Below, in pieces: positions 21,771 through 35,160 of a stretch of 64,000 nt of DNA. Source of the stretch: Aspergillus flavus (Eukaryota > Ascomycota > Eurotiomycetes > Eurotiales > Aspergillaceae); the NCBI RefSeq assembly GCF_009017415.1, contig NC_092409.1:5766001-5830000 (forward strand). The letters are read 5' to 3'. The notes beneath the pieces were generated by a model. It ran no database searches. It was not told the DNA's origin and saw only the letters and a list, made by a program, of their open reading frames with translations. The stretch's first letter is position 1. Every line of letters starts with the position of its first letter. Position numbers and translations under genes: made by a program.

Positions 21771-24605
21771 TTAATACAAAGTCTTCAACACCGACAACGG
21801 CAAGTTAGGATCATATTTATCCCAAACGATCTTATTCTTCTCATCCAAATGCGCACCCTCATCCGTAATCGGAATAATCGGATCCGTCGCCAACACCTCC
21901 TGCTGACTGAATCCCCACTTATCCCTCGGGATCCAGATCGTGGGCGTAGGCGACTTAATACATGGCTCGTAGTAAGCGTTATAGCGTTCTTCTTCAGAGT
22001 ATTTGATCTCGACGTCGTTGCGGCGGACCTTCCGACGGAGAGCCGCGTAGTCGCGGTAGAGGTTCGGGTGGAACCATTTCCAGGCGGCTTCCCATTTGCT
22101 GCGCGGGCTGAGGAAGTGTACTTCTTCTTCTTCTTTGCATTGCTGGGCTTCTTCTTCGGCGTCGAGGGTGCGGGGGAGGAAGTTGTTGAAGGGAGCAAGA
22201 GCTTCGTTGAGGGACATGTGGGCTAGGACGAAGAGGATGCCGAAGAGGACCATTATGACTAGGGGGCCGACTGCGCCTTTGATGGCGAAGAGGCCGATCA
22301 TGCAGATGTCTGCGAGGTAGATGCCTGTTAGGAGGTGTTGGAGGGCTCGGGGGTAGACGAGACCCTTGGTGTCGATGCGGGGGTCGTAGACGAAGAGGAA
22401 GTTGTAGCGGTAGGCTTGGTAAACGAGGTAGAGGCCGACAAAGGCGAAGCCGAGAATGAGCGGTGCGATACAGGAGTATGTCAGGGCTGCGGGGGCTTGT
22501 CAGTCTATGCGTTGCTTTACTAAATGATGGAATAGCTGCAGTGTGAGAACGAACCGATAACGCCCATGTTTGTGAACACGGGAAAGATGTTACCCCAGCT
22601 GATACCGCTGAGAGCGGACCATCTTTCATACAGACGTCGGGGAGAGCGATCGAAAAAGGTAGTGATGAATTTGAAGAATAAGGCACCAGCCACCTGGACT
22701 ACAGCCATGGAGCTCATGGTCAATCCTTGGAGCAGGAAGTAAGAAATATAGAAATTGGTTGCCTTGGGGAGGTTCTCGGAAAGAAGATCCTTGGCGGACA
22801 AGGGGTCTTTGATGATTTGTGTGACTGCAGCAGACGCTGCTGAAGTCAACGTCGTGACCAGGAAGACCTGGACGACCTGAAAACAAAAATGGGCACTCTG
22901 CGTGAATAGTTCCACGCGAGAAGAGGATGGCACACCGGAACGTCGGGCACAAACTATATGGGGCAAAGGTTAGAGCTCAAGTAGCCGAAGGGGATATAGA
23001 TTATCAGGGACATACTTCGGCAGATGATTGGCACCAAGGACATCAGCATAACAAGTGCCGCCGATGGTAACAGTCCAGCAATTACACCCTTTATCGTCTC
23101 TGGAAGCAAGTCGATCCAATGCAGAAATGGAACCATGTCGGTAAGGTATGTGATATTTGAAATAGTACCCACAAGGGCAGATGGGATGGACCAGAAAATG
23201 ACAAGCGCAGCAATACCACCCTTAACCGCGAACTTTCGCACAATGCGTTGCCACCAACTGAGATTCAATGCAGACCAGACAACCTCCGTGGGGGAAATAC
23301 CGATGAAGCGGGGAGTCATATGGAGTGGTTGGTGATGAGACAAAGTCTGCAAGGCAATCTGGGCGGCGGACTGGGTGTCGAATTCAATGAAGATTGCAGA
23401 AAGAGTTTTCATCTCCCCATCTTTATACTTTTGTTGTAGATGATTAACCTCCTGCGAAATTTCCACAAGCTGCTCCCGCAGCCACTTAATCGTATCGACT
23501 TTTTCTCCAAACCATGTAAGACGATGAGTTGGTCGCCGGATACCATGAAACATCGGCGAAGTGCCTGCTTCGCTGTCAAGAGAGGTATCTGATGGAATGC
23601 GACCCTTCAGGTGCGATGAATTGGCAGATCGAATCAATCTTGTCTCTGCGCTCTCCAACCAGAAGGCCAACTTATCCCTTCTGCGGACCAACTTATCCAA
23701 CTCTTTACAGTCGGTAGTGATCCATATCCGGTGAATAGAGTCACCAAACACTTGGCGCAGCTTTTTCTCATTCTTATATTCATCAGGGACTGACATGAAT
23801 AATACTGTCCGCGAGGAAATCCGATTTACATATGCGGAGGAGTTGAGATATGCTTGACGGAGATTGGCATAAAATATGCTCTCCCGCGTTACCACGTAGA
23901 ATACGAACGCTGTTGAGACTGTCAATAACCCTCGCTCTCATGACATTAGCGTTCACTTACTGAAAAAGACAATCGCCATCACGGTATGAGCATAATAGCG
24001 CTTCGGGTTTTTCACGTTGCTGAAACTCAATGCATCCAGCTGAGTATTACCTGCACCACCAGTTGCATTAATAGGAAGCAAGATGGGCCAAGTAATCAAG
24101 CATCCCGTGAAGCATGTAGCACACAGCACTCTCAGGAATCGAAGGAAAAGATAACCGTCCATGGAAGAGGAATGAAGGACGTGCGCATCGGATATCTTGA
24201 GAAAGTGCCCAAACCAATTAAGGAAACCTGAGGGTAGCTGAGGACTCCGTTCACTGGAAGATCCGTTAGTATCGGTGCAGAGGAAGTGTGGTTTAAGTTA
24301 ACTTACTGCTTATGCCAATTAGGTAAATGTGTCCTAGGCGCGTACCACCGAAGTTGAGTTCGTCGACAGATCAGGAACAGACCGAACCAAAAGACTGCGA
24401 TTATCAAGGCAGGAACTAATGTGGTGACAAGTGCGGAAAGAGACGTTGAATCTTTGACACCAAGATTTTCCATAGCCTCGGAAGTCGTTGAGGAGGCATT
24501 TCCCCGGGAAGACCCTATGTTAGGGTCATTCTCAGGGTTCTGTCAGTAGCCGGATTAGTCTCATTCGTATCTCACGAGGGCTACAGTTCTGCTCTTTGTG
24601 CTCAT
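21771..24605 (-). CDS. DUF221 / CSC1-type (OSCA/TMEM63) calcium-permeable channel, 854 aa
   Basis: Multi-pass membrane protein of the OSCA/TMEM63 family of osmo- or mechanosensitive cation channels. Exons, in order: 24605-24585, 24539-24307, 24253-23961, 23918-23016, 22953-22555, 22486-21771; 2565 nt of whole codons. First helix: TTLVPALIIAVFWFGLFLI. The late-exocytosis N-terminal part, a long cytoplasmic loop with RNA-fold-like sequence (SVPDEYKNEKKLRQVFG, and ETRLIRSANSS), and the pore core (PTEVVWSALNLSWWQR, ITYLTDMVPFLHWID) are all visible, as is the C-terminal RSN1-like tail. The 21-nt first exon (MSTKSRT) rests on splice logic; the alternative start is the in-frame ATG at 24473. It is convergent with the GH5 gene. 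Confidence 0.9.
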
Positions 24606-27038
24606 CACGTACAAGGAGGTCCGACCGCTTGACGAGCAAGTCAAATAGTGTCGTTTCAACCATAATGGCCGTCAGAAGGCTAGCTCATGGCCAGCTAGAT
24701 CGATTCTTGGTAGAAAACTGGGGTCTGGATTCTACAACAACATTGCACAGGCGTCGGTTCAGGAACAAGATGGAGCTAATCGCGTCAACATATATGCTCG
24801 GACGGACCGGCCCACCCTCATGACTAAAATATGCAACCCAGCTTGTCGAAACTGTCAGTCAAAATGGGGGGAAGGCACCCGAGGCTGAAGTATGTAGACT
24901 TGCAGGTTGACAGGAGTGCTATTGGCGGACCGGTCCAACCCAAACATCAATGGGAATGTGTGTGAAAGGGTAAAAATGTTGATTATCTCCAGGCACAGCC
25001 CTTCTGATTGGTGGCTCATAAACGACGAGAGGGCAGCAAACCCACAGTGACATGTTCGTGTGGGCTGCAGCTCGCTCCGCGTGGTAAAGAACCGGGCTGG
25101 ACTAACTGGAAAGATTTAAAATTTCGGTGGAACATGCATGAGGGGTGGGAACACGGACCCAGAGAAGGCCGTCGTGATTTAGTAGTCGATAGTGTCCCAT
25201 AAGCTTGAGGGTGGTTTATCCAATCGCCATAGGGAATTGTAGTGATCGCCGATCCCACAAACTTTGCTAAAAGTACGGAGTATCGCGAACTTGGGAAGTA
25301 AGGAATGTCTGCCACCGGGCTTTGGCCGAGCTTCTGTAATTCCCTGCCACACAGCACAGCAACTCGCATTGTTTGGATATCTTTTGAGGCATCGACGTGA
25401 GCCTCTCTCTTTTCACCTTGCGTCGTCCTGATTCTTGAAAATTTCTTTTTGCCGGCCACAAGAGTTCTCCACGTCGCTTAATTGTGGGTTGTATGCGCTA
25501 ATCAGATGCAAATCGCCACAGGGGTAAAGAAGGAACGCGAGTCCAATTAGCGTAATCTCTATCCATCGCGATAATTGCCTGTGCCTGGCGCCCATCATTG
25601 GCCGTGACATGTACCAAGTGGGCTCGAGCACTAAAAAGGCATGTAAACGAAAGAAGATCCGTTCCATGGGTCGAGCGACAACGGAACCGATCCAATCAGT
25701 TGAGCACCACTGGTGTCAACAAATCCAGACGTGAACCGTTTGGTGGACACGTACGCAAGGGATGCGTACTTTTTTTGGCATCCGAACAATGAGCGAAATA
25801 CAAATCCTCTTGACTCGTGGTCGCTCGCTTAGATGGTAACGGCGAACGATGCAGGCCTGGTCTTGCATGAAAGTAGGAAAGTAAAACGGGAAACCGTGGT
25901 TGTGCTCAGAACCTCGCATGGCTGGAACCATATTCCGGTCGGCTATTAAATTAACACCTGAGACATGTTGGAAAGATCAAAGGAGGGGACAAGGTCCCGA
26001 GAAATTGGAAAGAGGGAAAAAAAATTAAATTAAAAAAAAGCAAAGTGAGGCCTGAAGAGCCGGCCTTGGACGATTTCCCTTTTCCACCTAGACTCTCTAG
26101 CGACGTGACATGCAGAATTTCTCATTACATACAATCCCCACTCACATCATATATGAATAACTAGTACGAAGTAGTTTATAAGTTGGTAGGCAACCATACA
26201 GGAAGACAACGCTGTACATATGTGCGGTGAATGGCATTCCTAAGTATCGCTTAGAATGGAGCACCTCATTTCGAATGTCGGTAACTGGTAGCCTCACCCT
26301 GCAGTCGAAGCGAGTGACATTCCTCCTAGGCATCCATCATTTTATTCGAAATATGATTTGCGAGGTAGATTCAAATAGGGTTGTCTTGCATGTTGCGGTA
26401 AGGCCCAAGAAAGACGAACGGAGTTGAGAAGCAAGACAAGTCCGAATCCATGCCTCCGAACTGGGCCATCTATATCAGACATATCAGCCCGATAAAGTTT
26501 ATATAGTTTCTTGGATGCATCCAATATCAGGTATTCGTATGGACCCTGATCCTTACATATAGAGCTTAAGAATTTCGGTGCCTAAAGCCTCTCAATTTGG
26601 AATCTTTGATGGGTTCATGCATTCCCTGAAACGAACGTTCGAGATGTTTCACGTAAACCGACTTCTACGCGACGTGGGGAATCCCTAGCATACGCCATAG
26701 CATGCTACCTTTGCTTGCGATATAGATGCGATAGGCTCACCGTATTATGTACATTCTTCTCGGGTGCTTGTTCGTTTGACAATTGTTCTGAAGATATTGA
26801 CTACTTGACATTGGCCTTGAGAGGTTTGTCATAACCACTTTGTACGATATTGCGTAGAGACTGTCTGACGTTGATATCCATATGCAGATGTATTTGTATT
26901 CCCTTCATTTTTTTTTTTTTTTAGCTCTTGTATAGCTAGTAATTTCCCAGCCTTTCTGAGATGCTTGGCAACTCATAATCTAGATCTAAGTCCTCAGAAC
27001 GCCGAGGGATGATAGGCGGTGGATAATGGCAGTATACA
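24606..27038. other. 2.4-kb divergent intergenic region, no gene recognised
   Basis: Separates the DUF221 gene (leftward) from the PIG-P gene (rightward). Frames up to 147 codons occur but none has family resemblance or intron-compatible extension. A TACGGAGTA motif lies at 25274-25282 and A-rich and T-rich tracts at 26018-26039 and near 26910-26922. A non-coding or short unknown gene cannot be excluded. Confidence 0.5.
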
Positions 27039-28237
27039 ATGACCGATAGCGACTGCGACCTTTTGATGTTCACGATCATTGCTCAATTTGACGCAACCTC
27101 GTCCGAAGAAATGGCTTTTATTAGCAAAGAGCAACGGATGAGCACAGACAGTGTAACTGACGATTCTGCTTCCCACTCTGTGCTGCCCCAATTTGAATCA
27201 AAACAACCATTCCCTCCTCTCTTGGCAGATGATCTAGCAATCCCTTCTCAAGATGCGCCAGATACCAGCTTTACGGAAGACGATCCAGACATAGCTGAGG
27301 AGGAGGATTACGACACGAACTTCCAGTCACAGTACTCATTAGACGATCAATTGTTCTCCGATGCATCCACAGACGAATCGGACGGACAATCGCCGGAAGA
27401 CGATGGCATCGAGATACATCCATTTCGCCATTCTACAAGCTCACTTCATGGTCCCAATGCATTCGCTCCCCCTTTTTACAATAGACCCCCGACGCCTCTG
27501 CCTCCCTCTCCTTCTTTGACATCTCTTCTGCGACCTCCTTTCTCGACAACTACTTCCCGACCAACTACCCCTGACAGTTCTGATGTCGAAACGCCGAACG
27601 ATACAGAAGCAGCGGTTGCGAAGTCAGCGCGTCGCGCCACAACCGTTCCTCGAGCAAGTCCGAAGGTGCCAACATATGAGTATTACGGTTTCGTTCTATA
27701 TCTCGCCTCCTCGTTGGCATTTTGTAAGTGCAGACGGTGGCTACTGTACCCGGGGTTCATGTGAACGGTTCTAACACTCTTCTCACAGTATTGTACATCC
27801 TGTGGTCCTATCTTCCCAAGCCGTTTCTACACCAGCTTGGAATAACTTACTACCCGACTCGATGGTGGTCACTAGCGATCCCCGCGTGGCTTGTCATGAC
27901 CATCGTCTACATTTACATTGCGCTCGCCTCGTATAATACTGGGTATATGACGCTACCAATGAACAGCGTTGAGAACATCGTGGATGAGGTGGCGAATGTT
28001 GCTGTGATAGATGGCAAGGCCAGGAGACGACCTGGTGGTGCGGCCAAGATGAAACCGGGTGCAACTTCATATCAAATCATGGGACCGCAGAATAAGAAAG
28101 TCAATTGGAAGGAAATCTGGAGTGAGGGCACTGATGCCGTCCTGGATGTCCCTGTAGGAGGGGTGTGCGAAGTGCTATACGGCCAAGGACGGGATGATGA
28201 TGATGAGGTATGCGAGGAATATGACTTTGTTGGTTGA
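27039..28237 (+). CDS. GPI19: GPI-GlcNAc transferase subunit Gpi19 / PIG-P, 377 aa
   Basis: Subunit of the ER enzyme that makes the first GPI-anchor intermediate, GlcNAc-phosphatidylinositol. Two exons: 27039-27723 and 27789-28237. The N-terminal 215 residues are acidic, Ser/Pro-rich and probably cytosolic. The PIG-P domain has two transmembrane helices: YYGFVLYLASSLAFLLYILW, split by the intron, and WWSLAIPAWLVMTIVYIYIA. The short loop between them carries the family signature LGITYYPTRWW. The C-terminal soluble part is conserved in filamentous fungi. The start could also be the in-frame ATG at 27111 (353 aa); I keep the first ATG because it has a good -3 A. Confidence 0.9.
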
Positions 28238-28895
28238 TTGACCAAGACAGTCTTGACTAGAATATAGAGCAATTTAGCATAGCGCACTAATTTTGATACC
28301 CCTTTCGTTTGTGTGTCTGTGATTGAAGATTCTTATTGTTCCATCTTGCTTGTGAGACGTAGAAGAGCCTTCATTCGCAGTTTCTTCACACTATGCACTA
28401 TTGGAGACATTAGACGGTATAGTGTCTATAAAGTTAACCTAGTGTAACGCCTTGATAGCCAGACGGCTGACTGTATATTTTTACTTTTACAGTGGCTATA
28501 TTGATCATGTCCGACAAGTTTATACCTTCCGAAATATATATATCGGCATATTTAGCCTCGACAGACCATCATAGATAGCAACTTAATCACGTTACGATAT
28601 GATGCCGACAAACAGATTGTATAAGTGATTACGCACCCCAGCTTACTTGACATATGCTGTCATACAACCAATGCACCTGCTGTCGCTCTATCATGGATAA
28701 TCCCTTGGGCCTTACTCTTCTCTTCAATCAGACGGCATACTATATCCCACCAATCAACGCTTCGTCCAGATCTTGTTATCATCACGTGAAGTGGCGATAC
28801 GAGATATCGATAACGCGCCCTTGAAGACTCACCTTTTCAATCATCACTAGTTGCATTCTCGAGGCGCCGCAAGAGCTCTAGAAAGATCGTCCAAG
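28238..28895. promoter_or_regulatory. intergenic with RAD14 promoter
   Basis: No gene recognised. Within about 150 nt of the RAD14 start there is a CCAAT-type sequence (ACCAATCAA, near 28749) and an E-box CACGTG at 28783-28788. Both are short motifs, so function is only suggested. Confidence 0.45.
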
Positions 28896-30121
28896 ATGGC
28901 AGACCGTTCCACCCCGCCGCCGCAAACGGGCAGTTCAAAGCCCGGTGAGCTTCCGCGAGCACCGCTTACGCCGGAGCAGTTGCGGAAAATTGTATGCGCC
29001 CCAGACGCGGCCTATGAAAATATGGCTGACATCGGTTGATGCATAGGAAATAAACCGCATGAAAGCAAAAGCGATACGGGAGCAACGGGAGGCGGAGGCT
29101 CGGGCATCGGTTGATGTTAGCAGCGCCGCGCAATCTACGAAAGGAGGAGTTAAACGGTCCTATTCTTCTATGACGGCTGAGACGCCTGCTACGGTTCGAG
29201 ATGCGACTTCGGCAGCCCGTCCGCTTGATTCGATCAAGCCTGCGCGGAACTTCACGAAATACGTTGAATATGATTTCAGTAAGATGACGGATACGAAGGG
29301 AGGGTTTTTGACGCAGGAGGATGATCCCTTCAATAAGGCGCTGCATGTGAAGGATGGAAAGGAGGAACAGAAACCGGCGAATATGACGCAAAGGGAATGG
29401 GAAAGAAAACAGTTACTCGATTCTCTTCGCCGAAATCGGACCGGTCCCTACGAACCAGCTCTTAGCGTGTTGGATGACAAAAACAAGCAGAAGAAATGTC
29501 GTGAATGTGGGAGTCTGGAGATTGATTGGAAGTGGGAGCAGGATCTTCGGTGTTGCGTCTGCCACCCCTGCAAGGAGAAGTTCCCCGAGAAGTACAGTCT
29601 TCTCACGAAGACGGAAGCAAAAGAGGATTATCTTTTGACAGATCGTGAGTTCATCGCCGGCTTCCATGTGTGGATGAGTGCTGGATATTGATTTTATGCC
29701 TGCAGCCGAACTGAAAGACGAAGAGCTTCTGCCCCATCTTGAAAAACCCAACCCTCATAAGTCGACGTGGAACAACATGATGCTTTACCTTCGCTATCAG
29801 GTTGAGGAATATGCCTTTTCGGCGAAGAAGTGGGGCTCTGCTGAAGCACTAGATGCCGAGTTTGAGCGACGCGAGAATGAGAAGAAGCGACGCCGAGAGG
29901 CCAAATTCAAGTCAAAGCTACAAGATCTGAAGAAGCGCACCCGAGTCGATGCATACCGCCGTAGCCGTCAGGGAGCAGCGGGGGGGAACTTCGGTGATGA
30001 CCTGGGCAATGGTGGGAGACATGTGCACCAATGGGGTCGGTCCATTGAAAATCCAGAGACTGGAATCGGAGTCAAGAAGTGTGTGGATTGTGGGATGGAA
30101 GTGGAAGAGTTAGAGTTCTAG
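28896..30121 (+). CDS. RAD14: nucleotide excision repair protein Rad14 / XPA, 369 aa
   Basis: Damage-verification scaffold of nucleotide excision repair in the nucleus. Three exons: 28896-28991, 29047-29644, 29706-30121. The XPA zinc finger is complete: CRECG, then 17 residues, then CHPC (C-x2-C-x17-C-x2-C), followed by the conserved LLTKTEAKEDYLLTDPEL, which spans the second intron. The DNA-binding C-terminal half has WNNMMLYLRYQVEEYAF and a basic helix. The last residues KKCVDCGMEVEELEF give a further CxxC pair. The start at 28896 (MADRSTPPP) has a purine at -3. Confidence 0.95.
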
Positions 30122-30920
30122 CAGATGTCAATTGTCCTGTATAATGTGTAGTGTAATAGTATCTAATGCGTCACGACTTCATGAAAATAAAATGAGTGGA
30201 TACATTTGGTTCATTGATAACGTTGCAAATTAAAAATAGTGACACGTTATGTTCGCGATAGTTTATTGGGAGATTTGTTGAACAGGTCAAAAAGCAACGG
30301 TGCTAAGGGTCAGTTGGGGGCGATGATTGGCGGTCTGAACAGGTCAGATCCAGTTCCAGCTGTACTTCAGATCATGTCCTGTCAGTCCACACCCCCTGAG
30401 GAGAATACTTTGGTTTAAACGTGCATTAATTAGGAGAATTCGACTTCGGGATGTTTATGGCCAGCTCATCCTTTTCTCAACCCCTGACCACCACTTGATG
30501 AGGCTGGGAAAATAAACAACCCCCCAGCGCTAAAGGCGGTTAAGCCGTGTGGGCGTCTAAGGAGCCAACGGGAACACTGCAGCATTTCCCCGACCTCAGC
30601 AGCGCAGGAGAACGCGCACCAGTCCAAGGCCACCTCTCGGCTCAACTTCTTTTGACGTCTACTCGAATTCCGTCGAACGGATTCCTCCGCCTTTCGATTT
30701 CATCCGTTGTTTTCGTTCCCACCGGTGTTGACACGGCCCGGGGAACGCTGTTTCCTGCCGTTGTCGCCCGTCCCGACTTTTGTTGGCATTACACCAAGAA
30801 AGTTTGTCGCTGTGGGCATAACTTCACCGAGCTATCCACACTACAAACTCAACCCTCCGACCGGAAAACTACTTTTGATTGATAATTCACGGCCTCCGTA
30901 ACCCTGATCGTTGATTTCGC
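30122..30920. other. intergenic, striatin promoter and leader
   Basis: About 800 nt with no recognised gene. The proximal 350 nt are GC-richer and pyrimidine-rich, typical of a long 5' leader. Open frames there have no family match. Confidence 0.5.
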
Positions 30921-33618
30921 ATGGCTTGGCAATCGCCCTCGGCCATGGTCGGGGCTGGAGGCTATGGCGGACCCGGGGACGGGTCCTCCAACGGCGGGCA
31001 ACCTCAGGGGACGGAATATACATTACAAGGTGTGTCTTTTTCTTGAACCTTCTTAGAGACATTACCTCGTCATGATAATGAGACTAATCACTTTGGTGCC
31101 TCTTCAGGCGTTATGCGCTTCCTGCAGACAGAATGGCATCGACACGAGCGAGACCGCAATGCATGGGAAATCGAGCGCGCAGAAATGAAGTCTCGTATAG
31201 GCAAGCTGGAAGGCGATGTGCGCACAAGCAAGCGTCTACATGAGTCTCTGGGTAAACACGTTAGGTTGCTCGAAGCCGCGCTGAAGAAGGAGCGCGAAAA
31301 GGTCAAGAAGCTCAGCAATAATGAGAAGGTCGAAGACACCAGGGATCCCAAGGATATCGCTCGAGAGAGTATAAATGCCTTGAAATGTATGACGATGGCT
31401 ATTTTTTGATGACGCGCTATGTACTGACGGAGTTCCTAGCCCAACGTCCTAAGCTGCCCATGGAACTCAACGAAGCCGAATTGAACGACAGTCAGCCTGA
31501 TTTCCGGCAAGAAAACGAACGGGAAAAATCACGTCTTTATTTGTCTAAATGCTCCCAAGAAGTGACTTACCACGTTATCCCCGCATCGCATCCTCCCCCC
31601 GAGCTTAGCGATCCGGAACTCCCGAACCATATCTACGGAAACCAACAGCTGTCTCAGCAGGCCCTGGAGGAAGCATACCACATTCAGCAGCAACGGCAAA
31701 AGCAACAGCAACAACAGCAGCAGGCAAATCATATGATGGCCCGGGAGGTATCTCTTCAGAACCACCAGCCCATTGTGGCTCAATACTCTGAGAGTTCAGG
31801 GATAGCTCGCCAGCCAAATCAGTTTGGCCTGCCTCCCGGTTCTAGAGAAGCCCTGGAAAGGAAACCTTTGGAACCGCGGCAGACCCCAGCCACTGCGGTT
31901 GATAGTAGAAAGAAGGCTCCTGAACATACAATTGTGGATGAGCGCACTGGTGCCGAGAAGCAAGCATATGAGGTGTATGGTGCACAAGGAGGGGTCAAAG
32001 AGGAGATACAGCCACAGCAAGCAGAACAGCAACAACAAGAGGACTCAGATGGTTGGAACTTTGACGAGCCGTCCGAGAAAGAGCCCCCAACTGAACCGAT
32101 GCCACCTCACCGGCCAGACGTGGATGCTTTTCCTAACGCCAACTTTGTTCGACCGAAATCTCCTTCACGCTCTGGATCGCTCTCCCACAGACGGAAAAGC
32201 TCGGGAGCCAGGAGTAAGAGCGAGGGATCGAGCGACAGCATCGGAGGAGCAGCCCAAAAACAGGATACTAACTTCAAAGTTAGATTTGCTCTGCGCGGGC
32301 ACCTGGATGTCGTCCGCTCTGTGATATTCACCGGTGGTGGTAGTCCTTCGGAGCCAGAAATCTGTACTTGTAGCGATGACGGCACGATCAAGCGATGGAT
32401 TATTCCGGCAACATACGGTAATTTTGGCTCTCACAATGCCAATTCGAGCAATGATCTGGATATAACTAGTTATTTCACACACAGAGGGCACGTTGGTGCA
32501 GTCACAGCGTTGGCTGCTTGCTCTCCTTCTCGAGATTTCTCCAATGGTGGCCGCGCTTTGGGTGACGGCTGGGTATTCTCTGGTGGCCAAGACGCCAGTG
32601 TGCGTGTCTGGGAACGAGGAAGGATTGACCCTAAGGCCACGCTCGATGGACATACAGATGCTGTATGGGGCCTTTGTGTCCTTCCTGGAACTACTGGGTC
32701 TGTGTTTGGAGACTCTTGTGGTCATTACGGGGGCCCTGACCGGATCCTGTTGGCCTCGGGGGCTGCGGACGGTCAAATACTGATATGGGCAGTTAGTGCC
32801 CCCCCTCAACTCTCCTCGCCGCAAGCAGGGAATAGACGAGCTGGAGGAAGCCGGAGGGCAAACTCGATTTCGTCCGGCTCAAACTTCCCATCCTCACCGC
32901 AACCTAGTATGGCTACTTCAACGCCGTTCCACTACACCCTAATTCACAAGATCACACGAAAGGATTCCCCCTCACCGACCTGTATTAGTCCGTTGTCACT
33001 TGCCGGTGTAAACTTTGTGGTGTCCTTTTCGGACGCTTCGATTATTGTCTATGATACGAGGACTGGGGAGGAAATTGTCGGAATGGCGAGCCTGGAGACG
33101 TACGATGGCACTCCTTCCACAGGTGTCAACTCTGTTGTAGCCACCACAGTTGGATTCGACGGGTCTGCTGGCCTTGATCCCAGCCGCATCTCGGGTGAAG
33201 AAGAGGTGGTTCACGGCGCCACTGGCTCGAGTGGTGTCGAGGGTGTCATCATAAGTGGCTATGAAGACCGATACATCCGTCTTTTCGATGCTAATAGTGG
33301 TACGTATTATACATTTCGAGTGGAGAAAGTAAAGCCTGATTACTAACAAATGGAATAGGACAATGCACTTATACTATGCTGGCGCACCCGTCTGCGATTG
33401 CGTCACTTTCCCTATCTCCAGATGGACGCGAACTGGTGTCGGCCGGCCATGATGCCAGTCTACGGTTCTGGAACCTCGAGAAACGCAGCTGCACCCAAGA
33501 AATCACCAGTCACCGGTTGATGCGTGGTGAAGGCGTGTGTTCCGCCGTTTGGAGCCGCGATGGCCGATGGGTCGTTAGCGGTGGCGGCGATGGTCTGGTT
33601 AAGGTCTTCTCGAGGTAA
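30921..33618 (+). CDS. strA: striatin-family WD40 scaffold (STRIPAK subunit), 835 aa
   Basis: B'''-type regulatory subunit of PP2A and core scaffold of the STRIPAK complex, which in filamentous fungi controls hyphal fusion and sexual development. Four exons: 30921-31029, 31108-31386, 31440-33299, 33359-33618. N-terminal striatin domain: [20 protein letters not shown] (caveolin-binding and start of coiled coil), continuing in a coiled coil to about residue 115, then [19 protein letters not shown] Gln-rich disordered middle contains [14 protein letters not shown]40 repeats run from about residue 410 ([15 protein letters not shown]) to the end ([15 protein letters not shown]). Length matches fungal striatins (FAR8/PRO11 type). 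Confidence 0.94.
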
Positions 33619-34414
33619 TCTTCGAGATAACGAGGGCTTCTACTGTCGATGTATGATTTTACTCTTATATTCGAGCTGATATTCTTCTTACGCTGTATTT
33701 CTTGGACGCATGAATGGATGAGCGCTTGGCGAATTCTTGAGCATTTCCAGTGATCTCTTACCTGGCATATGTTCCTTTCTACATGTGTGGTTATAGTTTC
33801 TTTTTATCTTCATAATCCGGTATCCCTTTTCAATTCCCCTAAACATATCCACCCTGCATTACTGTTACTATTACTACCCCGGCTTATATGAAATGACGAA
33901 GGGTGTCTTCTGTGCTTTAGAGTTTTCATTGTCTTCTTGTTCACACCAACTGGTTACATTTGCGATTCATGTACCCCTGTGACCCGTTCTTTTGAGGTGC
34001 TTTGGCATCGTGTGTGATGGCTACACCGGCATACCTTAAGCCGCCACTCTTCTAACCCTTATTAGCAGCCTTAAACCATGGTGATCCGCAGTTTGGCCTC
34101 TACACCCATGCCCTGTAATATAGTCTCTTTTTCTTTTCCGTTTTGCGGACCTTCCGCCGATCCGAACATGGACCCCTTTCACTCTCGCCGATATACCGTT
34201 GGGAAGGATGCTAGACACTACAGCAACAGGGCAACCGGGATTCGATTCCGATCTACTCAGCTAGCCATAGAATACCACAATTTATGTCATTATTACAAGA
34301 AATACCACAGTACGTTTATTTACTCATGAGTAGGAATATTCGACTTCGTATCCGGACCTTATGTTCTCATAAGAAGAGGTATCATAACACAACACCCAAG
34401 CCATACAAACCAAA
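33619..34414. other. convergent intergenic region
   Basis: Tail-to-tail spacer of about 800 nt between striatin and GET5. No gene recognised. A tRNA-like B-box near 34240 was examined and rejected. Confidence 0.5.
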
Positions 34415-35160
34415 TCACCGACTCGAACTCCAAGCCTCCTTAAACAAGCTCCTCAACTTCGTCGCCTCCTCATTATCCTTAATCCTCTGCGCCAGGAATC
34501 CCTCCAGATCCTCCCAGAAGTCGTCTGTCTCCAGAACACTCTCCCCACTAGGTCCAAGAGCAGCCTTGGGCGACGCACCACGATCAACCATCTCCTGATC
34601 CTCATCAACAACCTTCGCGCCACCCATAATCATAACCCCAAACTCAACTTCCTTCCCACCAGCCAGCATCTCCGGCTCATCAGCCAATATCTCCGAGATA
34701 GTCTTCCCCGTAACCGGCTTGCGCTTATACAGGATCTTGATCTTGTCCAGAGGAATCTTGTTCGATTGAGCGTCTACCACACGGTCCCGCACTGCATCCT
34801 TGAGGTCCTGAACGGAAGTCGTAGAGATAGGCTTGTTGGAAAGCTTGATTTCAAGGACAGGATTCCGCGCGGATTTTAAGTTCACGGTGATTGATTTGGC
34901 GGAGCCGGGGGCTTGAGCCTGTTTCACTTTCTTGGGCATTTCGGGGTGGGGGGCTGGCATGCGGGGGAGGAGGTACTGATGTGAGACATGTTTAGTATGA
35001 ACATCATTCCTTGGGGCAGCTGGTTTTAGATGTCTGAGATATTTATACGTACAGGGACTCGCCCGACTCGTTCTGGATCGATGACATAGTCGGCGGGGAG
35101 CTTGATAGGGCGGGAGTCCAGGGAAGAGATGAATGATTTGATAAAGTTGACTTCTGCCAT
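34415..35160 (-). CDS. GET5: Get5/Mdy2 ubiquitin-like protein for tail-anchored protein targeting, 222 aa
   Basis: Cytosolic partner of Get4 in the GET pathway, handing tail-anchored proteins from Sgt2 to Get3. Two exons: 35160-35053 and 34975-34415, with a 77-nt intron. The N-terminal Get4-binding segment begins MAEVNFIKSFISSLDSRPIK. The ubiquitin-like fold covers about residues 60-150 (SITVNLKSARNPVLEIKLS, ILYKRKPVTGKTI). A short helical C-terminal region, FWEDLEGFLAQRIKD to AWSSSR, corresponds to the dimerisation end. It is divergent from NOP2 with 350 nt between start codons. Confidence 0.85.

Noticed and set aside
21994..22686. 230-codon Pro/Arg/Leu-rich frame in the DUF221 gene
   Set aside because: It is a different frame over exons 5-6 of the channel, reads through the well-supported intron, and has no family match.
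25016..25459. 147-codon frame in the DUF221/PIG-P spacer
   Set aside because: It has no family resemblance, no supported start context, and opposing frames of similar size.
34185..34265. tRNA-like B-box (GGGATTCGATTCC) after striatin
   Set aside because: The putative T-arm gives only three base pairs and no matching acceptor or anticodon stem could be drawn.
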